DNA of 64,000 bases, taken from positions 62,001 to 126,000 of the forward strand of contig NZ_NMUL01000012.1 in the NCBI RefSeq assembly GCF_002234595.1. The letters run 5' to 3'. Origin of the DNA: Amycolatopsis vastitatis. Lineage in GTDB: Bacteria > Actinomycetota > Actinomycetes > Mycobacteriales > Pseudonocardiaceae. Made by a program: the position numbers and the translations under genes. How positions within the stretch are numbered: position 1 is the stretch's first letter; each line of letters begins with the position of its first letter. Below, in pieces: positions 39,234 through 47,206 of this stretch. The notes under the pieces were generated by a model. That model searched no databases. It saw only the letters and a list, made by a program, of their open reading frames with translations, and had not been told where the DNA came from.

Positions 39234-40412
39234 TCACAGGTCGCCGAGAGCGGTGACCGGCGATTCGACGCAGTCGGCGACGAACCGCAGGAACCCGCCC
39301 GCCGTGCCGCCGTCGCAGACGCGGTGGTCGAAGGCCAGCGTCAGCTCGCACACCTTCCGGGCCGCCAGTGCGCCGTCGACGACCCACGGGCGGTCGATGA
39401 TCCGGCCGATGCCGAGGATCGCCGCCTCCGGGTGGTTGATGATCGCGGCCGAGCCGTCGACGCCGAAGACGCCGTAGTTGTTCACGGTGAAGGTGCCGCC
39501 GGTGAGGTCGGCGGGCGCGAGCTTGCCGTCCCGCGCGGTGCGTGCGCGGTCGCCGATCGCCGCCGAAAGCTCCCGGGTGGACAGCTCGCCCGCGTCCCGT
39601 ACGACCGGCACCACCAGGCCGCGCCCGGTCTGCGCGGCGAAGCCGAGGTGGATCTTGTCGAGCAGCACGATCTCGTCGCCTTCGACGCGCGAGTTCAGCT
39701 CGGGGTACCGGCGAAGGCCCGCGACGGCGAACCGCGCGATCAGGCCGAGCAGGCTCACCGGCCGGTCCGTCTTGGCATTCAGTTCCGCCCGCGCGGCGAC
39801 CAGCCCGGTCGCGTCGACGTCCACCCAGACCGTCGCTTCCGGGATCTCGCGCCGCGACGTCGTCAGCTTGTCGGCGACGGCCTTGCGGACGCCGGTGAGC
39901 GGGATCCGCCTGCCGCCCTCAGCGGGCTTCTTCAGCAGCGTCTCGACGTCGGAGCGGCGGATGATCCCGTCCGGGCCGGTGCCGGTGACCTTCGCGAGGT
40001 CGATCCCGTTGTCGGCGGCCAGTTTCCGGACGAACGGCGAGATCACGCCGGGCGCCTGCTTCGGCCGCGCCGGTGCCGGGGCACTCACCGCACGCCGGGC
40101 ACGCTTGCGCCGCGTAGCGGGCGCGGTGCCGTACCCGATCAGGACGTTCCCGCTCCCGGAAGTGACCCCGGGTTCGGCAAGTCCGCCGACGCTCAGCAGC
40201 GGCGCGCCGACCGGCAGCAGCTGCCCCGGCTCGCCGTGCAGCGCGGACACCACGCCGGCGAACGGCACCGGCACCTCGACCGCCGCTTTCGCCGTCTCGA
40301 CCTCGACGACGACCTGGTCGACGTCGACGGTGTCGCCGACCTCGACCCGCCAGTCCACGATCGCCGCCTCGGTCAGGCCTTCGCCGAGGTCCGGCAGCAG
40401 GAAGTCAGGCAC
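39234..40412 (-). CDS. bkdC: Branched-chain 2-oxoacid dehydrogenase E2 (dihydrolipoamide acyltransferase)
   Basis: 392 residues from GTG 40412, overlapping the E1 beta gene by 8 bases. One lipoyl domain (1-80) carries the lipoyl lysine in VEVETAKAAVEVPVPFAG. A peripheral-subunit-binding domain lies at about 120-160 (ISPFVRKLAADNGIDLAKVTGTGPDGIIRRSDVE). The catalytic domain ends with the HxxxDG motif as FDHRVCDGGTAGGFL. It transfers the branched acyl group to CoA, giving isobutyryl-, isovaleryl- or 2-methylbutyryl-CoA for branched fatty acids and polyketide starters. The E3 subunit is not in the window. Confidence 0.93.
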   Translation of the reverse strand: MPDFLLPDLGEGLTEAAIVDWRVEVGDTVDVDQVVVEVETAKAAVEVPVPFAGVVSALHGEPGQLLPVGAPLLSVGGLAEPGVTSGSGNVLIGYGTAPATRRKRARRAVSAPAPARPKQAPGVISPFVRKLAADNGIDLAKVTGTGPDGIIRRSDVETLLKKPAEGGRRIPLTGVRKAVADKLTTSRREIPEATVWVDVDATGLVAARAELNAKTDRPVSLLGLIARFAVAGLRRYPELNSRVEGDEIVLLDKIHLGFAAQTGRGLVVPVVRDAGELSTRELSAAIGDRARTARDGKLAPADLTGGTFTVNNYGVFGVDGSAAIINHPEAAILGIGRIIDRPWVVDGALAARKVCELTLAFDHRVCDGGTAGGFLRFVADCVESPVTALGDL

Positions 40413-41400
40413 CGGCCACCACCGGGGTGTCGTCCCACTGCAGCCGGGCGATCGTGTCGAGGATCCGGTCGACGTCCGGCAGCTGGTGGCGCTCGAGCTT
40501 CGGCGCCGGGTACGGGATGTCGAGGCCGGTCACCCGGAGGACGGGCGCGTGCAGCTGGTGGAAGCACTGCTCGGTGACGCGCGCGACGACCTCGGCGCCG
40601 TAGCCGCCGAAGCCCGCGGCTTCGTGCACGACGACCGCGCGTCCGGTGTGGCGCACGGAAGCCGTCACGGTTTCGTCGTCGAACGGCGACAGCGAACGCA
40701 GGTCGACGACCTCGACGTCCCAGCCCTCGGCCGTCGCGGCCTCGGCGGTCTCCATCGCGGTGGCGACCATCGGGCCGTACGCGATGAGCGTGACGTCCTT
40801 GCCGGGGCGCCGGATCACGGCCTGGTCCATGGCCGGGCCGGAGCGGGTGAAGCTGACCTCCTCGGCCGACCAGTAGCGGCACTTCGGCTCGAGGAAGATC
40901 ACCGGGTCGGGTGACTCGATGGCGTCGCGAAGCAGGTCGTACGCGTCCTGCGCGGTGCCCGGCGTGACGACGCGCAAGCCCGCCGTGTGGGTGTAGTAGG
41001 CCTCGCTGGAGTCGCAGTGGTGCTCGACGCCGCCGATGCCGCCGGCGTAGGGGATGCGGATCACCATGGGCAGCGAAAGCGCGCCACGCGTGCGGTTGCG
41101 CAGCTTCGCCACGTGCGAGGTGATCTGCTCGAACGCCGGGTAGGCGAAAGCGTCGAACTGCATCTCGACGACCGGGCGGAACCCGCCCATCGCCATCCCG
41201 ACGGCGAACCCGACGATGCCGGACTCCGCCAGCGGCGTGTCGAAGCAGCGGTCCTCGCCGAAGTCGGCGGTGATGCCGTCGGTGACCCGGAAGACACCGC
41301 CGAGCGTGCCGACGTCCTCGCCGAACACGAGCACGCGGTCGTCGTCCTTGAGCGCGTCCCGCAGGGCCGCGTTGAGCGCCTGCGCCATCGTGGTCGTCAT
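40405..41400 (-). CDS. bkdB: 2-oxoacid dehydrogenase E1 component, beta subunit
   Basis: 331 residues. TMAQALNAALRDALKDDDRVLVFGEDVGTLGGVF is the typical N-terminus, followed by RCFDTPLAESGIVGFAVGMAMGG and IPYAGGIGGVEHHCDSSEAYY. These fit the branched-chain rather than the pyruvate enzyme. It forms an alpha2beta2 thiamine-dependent decarboxylase with the upstream gene. The start ATG overlaps the E1 alpha stop by one base (TGATG), so the two are translationally coupled. Confidence 0.93.
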   Translation of the reverse strand: MTTTMAQALNAALRDALKDDDRVLVFGEDVGTLGGVFRVTDGITADFGEDRCFDTPLAESGIVGFAVGMAMGGFRPVVEMQFDAFAYPAFEQITSHVAKLRNRTRGALSLPMVIRIPYAGGIGGVEHHCDSSEAYYTHTAGLRVVTPGTAQDAYDLLRDAIESPDPVIFLEPKCRYWSAEEVSFTRSGPAMDQAVIRRPGKDVTLIAYGPMVATAMETAEAATAEGWDVEVVDLRSLSPFDDETVTASVRHTGRAVVVHEAAGFGGYGAEVVARVTEQCFHQLHAPVLRVTGLDIPYPAPKLERHQLPDVDRILDTIARLQWDDTPVVAGA

Positions 41401-42476
41401 CAGGCCTCCAGTTCCGCGTGCACCATCGCCCGCTGGGCTTCGAGCTGGCGGGTCGGCTCGGCGTAAACGTGGTCGAACAGCGACATCGGGTCGAGCTCGG
41501 GTTCGGCGTTCAGGGCGTCGCGGACGGACTGCGCGAACGTCTCGGCGTCGGCCTTGAACTGCTCGATTTCGTTTTCCTGCAAGGCTTCCCGGCCCTTGAG
41601 GTAGGTCTCGAGCCGCTTCAGCGGGTCCGCTTCGCGCCACCTCTCGACTTCGCCGGCTTCGCGGTAGCGGGTGGCGTCGTCGGCGTTGGTGTGCGAGTCG
41701 ATGCGGTAGGTGTGCGCCTCGACGAGGACGGGCCCACGGCCTTCGCGGGCGTGCTTCACTGCGTCGCCGAGGACGGCGAGGACCGCGACGGCATCGTTGC
41801 CGTCGACCTGTTCCGAACGCATGCCGTAGCCGATGCCCTTGTACGCCAACGCGGCCGCGGCGCTCTGCTTCTCGAACGGCACCGAAATGGCGTAGCGGTT
41901 GTTCTGCACGAAGAACACCGCGGGCGCCTTGAAGACGGCCGCGAAGTTGAGCGCTTCGTGGAAGTCGCCTTCGCTGGTGGCGCCGTCTCCGATGAGCGCG
42001 AGCGCGACGCCGTCTTCGCCACGTCGCTGCATCGCGTGGGCCAGCCCGGCGGCGTGCAGAGTCTGCGTCGCGAGCGGAGTGCACTGAGGGGCTACGCGCG
42101 TCTCGGCGGGGTTGTAGCCGCAGTGCGCGTCGCCGCGAAGCAGTGTCAGGACTTCGCCGGGCTTCAGGCCGCGGGCGACGAGGGCGACGGAGTCGCGGTA
42201 GGTCGGGAAGAGCCAGTCGTGCTCGTTCAGCACCAGCGCGGCGGCGACCTGACACGCCTCCTGGCCGGCGCTGGAGGGGTAGACGGCGAGGCGGCCCTGC
42301 TTGGTGAGCGCGGTCGCCTGGACGTCGAACCGGCGGCCCAGGACCATCAGCCGGTAGGCCTCCTTGAGGAGGCTCTCCGGGGGCTCGGCGTACGCGCCGT
42401 GCCGGCCGGCGGGCGTCCCGTCCTCGGCGACGAACCGCACCGGCGACGCGGACGGCAGCAGGGTCTCCGCGACCAT
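41400..42476 (-). CDS. bkdA: 2-oxoacid dehydrogenase E1 component, alpha subunit
   Basis: 358 residues from ATG 42476; a GTG three codons upstream (42485) is an alternative. The thiamine diphosphate motif is intact (LIGDGATSEGDFHEALNFAAVFKAPAVFFVQNN). The phosphorylation-loop region HTYRIDSHTNADDATRYR matches branched-chain E1 alpha. It decarboxylates the 2-oxoacids of valine, leucine and isoleucine. First gene of the bkdABC operon; the divergent Lrp gene 77 bp away is the likely regulator. Confidence 0.93.
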   Translation of the reverse strand: MVAETLLPSASPVRFVAEDGTPAGRHGAYAEPPESLLKEAYRLMVLGRRFDVQATALTKQGRLAVYPSSAGQEACQVAAALVLNEHDWLFPTYRDSVALVARGLKPGEVLTLLRGDAHCGYNPAETRVAPQCTPLATQTLHAAGLAHAMQRRGEDGVALALIGDGATSEGDFHEALNFAAVFKAPAVFFVQNNRYAISVPFEKQSAAAALAYKGIGYGMRSEQVDGNDAVAVLAVLGDAVKHAREGRGPVLVEAHTYRIDSHTNADDATRYREAGEVERWREADPLKRLETYLKGREALQENEIEQFKADAETFAQSVRDALNAEPELDPMSLFDHVYAEPTRQLEAQRAMVHAELEA

Positions 42477-42553
42477 GACGCACACCACCTCTCGCAGACA
42501 TATGATGCTGAAATGGTGGTTCTCGGCGGTGTTGTGTTCAAGGGTTGGCGAAA

Positions 42554-43087
42554 ATGAGCGACAAACGGTCTCCCACGACCTCTCCGTCGGACCAAACGTC
42601 CACTGGTGTCCTGGCTCACGGGGGTCTTCCGGGACGAACGGTTCCGGTCCTGGACGACGTCGACCGGGCGATGCTGGCGGAGCTGTCCGCGGACGGCCGG
42701 CTGGCGGTGCGCGCACTGGCGGAGCGCCTGCACATCTCACGGACGAACGCGTACGCCCGGCTGGAGCGTCTGCTGGCGGAGGGCGTGATCACGGGCTTCG
42801 GGGCCCGGATCGATCCACGCCGGGCGGGCCTGGGCACGTCGGCCTACATCATGGTGACGGTCGAGCAGACGTCCTGGCGCACGATGGCGACGGACCTCCA
42901 CGAAATCCCGTACGTCGACCACGTGGCCCTGGTCGGCGGCGACTTCGACATCCTGCTGCTGGTCCGCGCCCCGGACAACTCGACGCTCCGGGACGTCGTC
43001 CTGGAACGGCTGCAGGCCCTCGACGGCGTGCGCTCGACGCGGACCTGGCTGATCTTCGAGGAGCTGCCGGGTTCGGTGCTGAGCTGA
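42554..43087 (+). CDS. bkdR: Lrp/AsnC-family regulator, probable bkd activator
   Basis: 177 residues from ATG 42554 with AGGG about ten bases upstream. The HTH is DDVDRAMLAELSADGRLAVRALAERLHISRTNAYARLERLLAEGVI. The C-terminal RAM domain (TSAYIMVTVEQTSWRTMATDLHEIPYVDHVALVGGDFDILLLVRA) follows and binds amino acids in this family. About 35 extra residues precede the HTH. The divergent position next to bkdABC matches BkdR of other bacteria, which responds to branched-chain amino acids. Confidence 0.88.
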   Translation: MSDKRSPTTSPSDQTSTGVLAHGGLPGRTVPVLDDVDRAMLAELSADGRLAVRALAERLHISRTNAYARLERLLAEGVITGFGARIDPRRAGLGTSAYIMVTVEQTSWRTMATDLHEIPYVDHVALVGGDFDILLLVRAPDNSTLRDVVLERLQALDGVRSTRTWLIFEELPGSVLS

Positions 43088-43097
43088 TCCCGCGCGC

Positions 43098-43508
43098 TCA
43101 GCCGAACGTCCACGCCAAGACCGTCTGTCCTTCCTCGGCAACCCCGCCGGCCGCGCGGTAGGTCGCGTTCGCCGCCGCGTTGTCCCCTTCGGTGACGACC
43201 CACATGCCGTAACAGCCGCGCTCGCGAGCCAGTTCCGCGAGCGCCGTCACCAACGACCGGCCGAGGCCCCGCCCGCGGAAGCCGTCGTCGACGCCCAGTT
43301 CGTACAGGAACATCTCGGTGCCCTTGTCCGGGTGGGTCGTCTCCACCCCGGTCACCATGCCCGCCGGGACGTCGTCCACGTACGCGACCAGCAGGTGGTG
43401 GCCTTCGGCAGCGAGGAAGCGCTCGGCGGCGTCCGGACGCGGGGGATCGTCGAACAGGTGCCCGGCCGCCAGGAGCGGATCGAGCGAGACCACCTGGCGG
43501 ATGTCCAT
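43098..43508 (-). CDS. GNAT acetyltransferase, AAC(3)-I-like fold
   Basis: 136 residues from ATG 43508. The acetyl-CoA loop is seen as LGVDDGFRGRGLGRSLVTALAELARERGC, followed by WVVTEGDNAAANATYRAAGG. This pattern and length resemble the AAC(3)-I branch of GNAT enzymes, but substrate cannot be inferred; many members acetylate other amines. Convergent with bkdR, 10 bp apart. Confidence 0.8.
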   Translation of the reverse strand: MDIRQVVSLDPLLAAGHLFDDPPRPDAAERFLAAEGHHLLVAYVDDVPAGMVTGVETTHPDKGTEMFLYELGVDDGFRGRGLGRSLVTALAELARERGCYGMWVVTEGDNAAANATYRAAGGVAEEGQTVLAWTFG

Positions 43509-43699
43509 GGGGCAGCACCTTTGCCCGCCAGTGCCCTTGACCGCAAGAGCATTACGCGTTAAGCGTGGCCCCACCACCGAGCGACTCTTATTTTATGTCG
43601 AGAATTAACAGGCCGTCCAAACAATCGAAACGCTTGACGCCGCCCGCGCGGCCGATGAGGATCAGCCGGTCCGCCGTTCATCGCAGAATGGACCAGACC

Positions 43700-46348
43700 A
43701 TGGCCAGAAGATCCCGCGCGTGGTCCCGTGCGCGCCGAAGTTCGCTCGTCACGCTGATGAGCCTGAGCCTGCTGGGCGGGGTCGCGCAGGCGACACCGGC
43801 CCAAGCCGACACACCGGCTCAGCCCGTGATCGGGCAGCCCGCCAAGGACAAGGACGGCTGCGCCAAGATCGAAAAGAGCCTGCCGACCCTCGCCGACTGG
43901 CCGAAGGTCGACAGCCGCTTCAAGGGCAAGGGCGACGACGAGGCGCGGATCGCCCAGATCCTCCAGGGCATGACCCTGGAGGAGAAGGTCGGGCAGATGA
44001 CGCAGCCCGAAATCGCCGCCATCACGCCCGACGAGGTCCGCCAGTACGCCATCGGGTCCGTCCTCAACGGCGGCGGCTCGTGGCCCGGCGCGAACAAGCA
44101 CGCCACCCAGCAGGACTGGCTGAACCTCGCCGATTCCTACTGGAACGCTTCGAAGACCAGCCGGACGAAGATCCCGGTCATCTGGGGCATCGACGCCGTG
44201 CACGGCAACAACAACGTCTACGGCACCACCGTCTTCCCGCACAACATCGGCCTGGGGGCCGCGCACGACCCGTGCCTGGTCCGCGACGTCGCCGGCGCCA
44301 CCGCCCGGCAGATCCGCGCGACCGGCCAGGACTGGGCCTTCTCGCCGACGCTGGCCGTCGTGCAGGACGACCGCTGGGGCCGCACCTACGAAGGCTTCTC
44401 CGAGGACCCGCGCATCACCCGCGCCTACGGCTTCGAGGCCATCAACGGCCTCCAGGACGGCGCCACCAAGCGCATCGGCGGCAGCGGCGTGATCGCCACC
44501 GCCAAGCACTTCATCGGCGACGGCGGCACCATCAACGGTCAGGACCAGGGCGTCAACCCCTCGTCCGAAGCCGACATGATCAACATCCACGGCCAGGGCT
44601 ACTACGGCGCCATCGCCGCCGGCGCCCAGACCGTGATGGTGTCGTTCAACAGCTGGACCAACCCCGACCTCGGCATCAACGAGGGCAAGCTGACCGGCAG
44701 CGACAAGGCGCTGAACCAGATCCTCAAGGGCAAGATCGGCTTCGACGGCCTGCTCGTGTCCGACTGGAACGCCATCGGCCAGGTTCCCGGCTGCACGAAC
44801 TCGTCCTGCCCGCAGGCGATCAATGCCGGTATCGACCTGGTGATGGTGCCGAACGACTGGAAGGCGTTCATCACCAACACCGTCGCGCAGGTGCAGAGCG
44901 GCCAGATCCCGATGTCGCGCATCGACGACGCGGTGACGCGCATCCTGCGTGTCAAGCTGCGTGACGGCCTGTTCGAGTCGCAGAAGCCGTCCGACCGGTC
45001 CTACGCCAACTCCGACGAGGCGCTGAAGGACAACTGGCTGGCGCGCGACGCCGTCCGCGAGTCGCAGACGCTGCTGAAGAACAACGGCAACGTGCTGCCG
45101 CTCAAGCCGGCGTCGAAGGTCCTCGTCGTCGGCAAGAGCGCCGACAACATCCCGAACCAGACCGGCGGCTGGACGCTGAGCTGGCAGGGCACCGGCAACA
45201 CCAACGCCGACTTCCCGAACGCGACCTCGATCCTCGCCGGGCTCAAGCAGGACCTCGGCGACGCGAACGTCACCTTCGACGCCACCGGGACCGTCGACCC
45301 CAAGGGCTTCGACGCGGTCATCGCCGTCATCGGCGAGACGCCGTACGCCGAGGGCGTCGGCGACCTGACCCGCAAGTCGCTCGAGGCGGCGAAGCTCTAC
45401 CCCGAGGACCTGGCGGTGCTGGACAAGGTCAGCGGCAAGGGCACCCCGGTCGTCACCGTGTACGTCGGCGGCCGCCCGCTGTACATGAACAAGGAGATCA
45501 ACCGCTCCGACGCGTTCGTCGCGGCCTGGCTGCCCGGCACCGAGGGCGGCGGCGTCGCGGACATGATGGTCAAGGGCAAGGACGGCACCGGCTACCGGGG
45601 CACGCTGTCCTACTCGTGGCCGAAGAGTGCGTGCCAGACGCCGCTCAACCCGTGGTCGCCGGGCTACGACCCGCTGTTCAAGCTCGGCTACGGCCTCAAG
45701 ACCGGGCAGCGCGCCACGGTCGGCCAGCTGGACGAGACGGCCGGGCCGGCGTCCTGCACCTCGACCGGGGGCGGCGGCACGGCGACCGAGGACCTGGTGC
45801 TGTTCGACCGCACCGACGTCCCGCCGTACACCAGCCAGATCGGCTCGGCGGAGAACTGGGGCGGCACGGTGATCGGCCCGGACGGCACGGCGGCGCACAC
45901 CGAGATCAACGTCGTCCCGACCGACGTCAACGTGCAGGGCGACGGCCTGAAGGCGACCTGGACCGGCGCCGGCGCGGCCCAGCTGTACATGCAGAACACG
46001 GCGGGCACGAACGACCTGCGAGGCTACCTGAACGCCGACGCGGCCCTGGAGTTCGACACGACCGTGCAGCAGGCACCGGCCAACCGGACGGTGATCAGCA
46101 TGCACTGCGTCTACCCGTGCTTCTCGGAGGTGAACGCGACCAAGCTGTTCACCGACCTGGCGGGCGGCGCGAAGACGACGGTGAAGATCCCGGTGTCCTG
46201 CTTCAACAACGGGCTGGACTTCGAGCACATCAACACCCCGTTCCTCGTGTACACCGACGGCGCGTTCCAGGCGTCGTTCGCGAACGTGCGGTGGGTACCG
46301 AAGGGGGCTCAGGATCCTGACGCGAGATCCTGTTCGAGCTTGACCTGA
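43700..46348 (+). CDS. Secreted GH3 beta-glucosidase / exo-beta-glucanase with C-terminal galactose-binding-like domain
   Basis: 882 residues from ATG 43700. A signal peptide with a basic start (MARRSRAWSRARRSSLVTLM) and cleavage near QATPAQA is visible; ATG 43688 is an alternative start. The GH3 barrel follows (MTLEEKVGQMTQPE, GIDAVHGNNNVYGTTVFPHNIGLGA, IATAKHFIGDGGT). The nucleophile Asp is in GLLVSDWNAIGQ. A GH3-C domain (LLKNNGNVLPLKPASKVLVVG) ends near residue 690. After a Gly/Thr linker comes a beta-rich domain (from EDLVLFDRTDVPPY) like the C-terminal domain of ExoP glucanases. It releases glucose from cell-wall or plant beta-glucans outside the cell. Confidence 0.9.
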   Translation: MARRSRAWSRARRSSLVTLMSLSLLGGVAQATPAQADTPAQPVIGQPAKDKDGCAKIEKSLPTLADWPKVDSRFKGKGDDEARIAQILQGMTLEEKVGQMTQPEIAAITPDEVRQYAIGSVLNGGGSWPGANKHATQQDWLNLADSYWNASKTSRTKIPVIWGIDAVHGNNNVYGTTVFPHNIGLGAAHDPCLVRDVAGATARQIRATGQDWAFSPTLAVVQDDRWGRTYEGFSEDPRITRAYGFEAINGLQDGATKRIGGSGVIATAKHFIGDGGTINGQDQGVNPSSEADMINIHGQGYYGAIAAGAQTVMVSFNSWTNPDLGINEGKLTGSDKALNQILKGKIGFDGLLVSDWNAIGQVPGCTNSSCPQAINAGIDLVMVPNDWKAFITNTVAQVQSGQIPMSRIDDAVTRILRVKLRDGLFESQKPSDRSYANSDEALKDNWLARDAVRESQTLLKNNGNVLPLKPASKVLVVGKSADNIPNQTGGWTLSWQGTGNTNADFPNATSILAGLKQDLGDANVTFDATGTVDPKGFDAVIAVIGETPYAEGVGDLTRKSLEAAKLYPEDLAVLDKVSGKGTPVVTVYVGGRPLYMNKEINRSDAFVAAWLPGTEGGGVADMMVKGKDGTGYRGTLSYSWPKSACQTPLNPWSPGYDPLFKLGYGLKTGQRATVGQLDETAGPASCTSTGGGGTATEDLVLFDRTDVPPYTSQIGSAENWGGTVIGPDGTAAHTEINVVPTDVNVQGDGLKATWTGAGAAQLYMQNTAGTNDLRGYLNADAALEFDTTVQQAPANRTVISMHCVYPCFSEVNATKLFTDLAGGAKTTVKIPVSCFNNGLDFEHINTPFLVYTDGAFQASFANVRWVPKGAQDPDARSCSSLT

Positions 46349-46353
46349 CGGCG

Positions 46354-46388
46354 ACCGGGCCGGGAGCGGACTCCGCTCCCGGCCCGGT
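46354..46388. terminator. Perfect 17-bp hairpin, bidirectional terminator
   Basis: ACCGGGCCGGGAGCGGA, one base, then its exact reverse complement. It fills the 40-bp space between the convergent GH3 and TetR stops. Confidence 0.8.
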
Positions 46389-47117
46389 TCACTTCCGCGG
46401 CGGCAGGTGGGCGGCCAGGCCGTCCAGCACCCGCGCCAGCCCCGCTTCGAACAGCCGGTCCTGCCGGTCGGCGGCGTGCGGGGTCTTCGCCTCGATCATC
46501 ACTCGGGTGAGCCTCGGCCAATCGCCGCTGTTCATGATCGACGGGCCGTACTCGCCCTGCTGTTCCATCCACTGCTCGTGGGTCAGCCCGGACCGGCGTG
46601 CCGCCTCCTGGTCGCCCAGCTCCCCCAGCACGTGCCCGAGCACGAACGCCGACAGCGTGCTGAGGTTGGCCAGCATTTCGTCGGTGTCCAGGTCCATGCC
46701 GTCGAACGCCGACAGCGACAGCTCCGTCCACCACAGGCTGTTCGGACCGTGGTTGGCGCGGCCCGAGGACAGCGACGGCAGCCACGGGTGCCGCAGCGCC
46801 GTCTCGCGCAGCAGGCGCGCGATGGTGCGCAGGTCGGCCCGCCAGTCACCCGGCAGCGTCGTGCCGCGCAGCTCCCCCATCACCTCGTCGCCCATCAGCT
46901 CCAGCACGTCGTCCTTTTTGGACACGTACCGGTACAGCGAGGTCGTCCCGGTGCCGAGTTCGGCGGCGATCCGCCGCATCGACACGGCGTCGATCCCCTC
47001 CGCGTCGGCGATCCGGATCCCGGCGACCGCCACGTCCCGCCGGCCGTGGGTGGGCTTCGGACCCCGTGTCCCGTGTTCGGGACGCATCCAGATCACCGGG
47101 TGGTCGTTCGACGGCAC
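46389..47117 (-). CDS. TetR-family regulator
   Basis: 242 residues. GTG 47117 is chosen because GAGGAG lies 6 bases upstream; GTG 47123 sits directly on that site. The HTH is RRDVAVAGIRIADAEGIDAVSMRRIAAELGTGTTSLYRYVSKKDDVLELM, followed by a TetR_C domain rich in Trp and Leu. It probably represses itself and the divergent flavin monooxygenase through the GCGAAC palindrome in the 89-bp spacer. The ligand may be the monooxygenase substrate. Confidence 0.9.
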   Translation of the reverse strand: MPSNDHPVIWMRPEHGTRGPKPTHGRRDVAVAGIRIADAEGIDAVSMRRIAAELGTGTTSLYRYVSKKDDVLELMGDEVMGELRGTTLPGDWRADLRTIARLLRETALRHPWLPSLSSGRANHGPNSLWWTELSLSAFDGMDLDTDEMLANLSTLSAFVLGHVLGELGDQEAARRSGLTHEQWMEQQGEYGPSIMNSGDWPRLTRVMIEAKTPHAADRQDRLFEAGLARVLDGLAAHLPPRK

Positions 47118-47133
47118 CGTCACCTCCTCGATA

Positions 47134-47183
47134 TTGCGAACACTGTACCCAGTTCGCTAACGTGCAACTACTGCGAACACTGT
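47134..47183. promoter_or_regulatory. TetR operator with repeated half-site
   Basis: Inverted repeat GCGAAC-N10-GTTCGC at 47136-47157, within TTGCGAAC...GTTCGCTAA. A second direct copy of TGCGAACACTGT occurs at 47172-47183, 37 bp from the first (47135-47146), just before the monooxygenase ribosome site. Such sites let TetR cover both promoters. Confidence 0.65.
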
Positions 47184-47206
47184 TGCCGGGTTTCTGGGGA
47201 GTAAAG

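Noticed and set aside
43098..43508. Aminoglycoside resistance gene
   Set aside because: The GNAT fold resembles AAC(3)-I but this fold is shared by many unrelated acetyltransferases, and context gives no link to an aminoglycoside.
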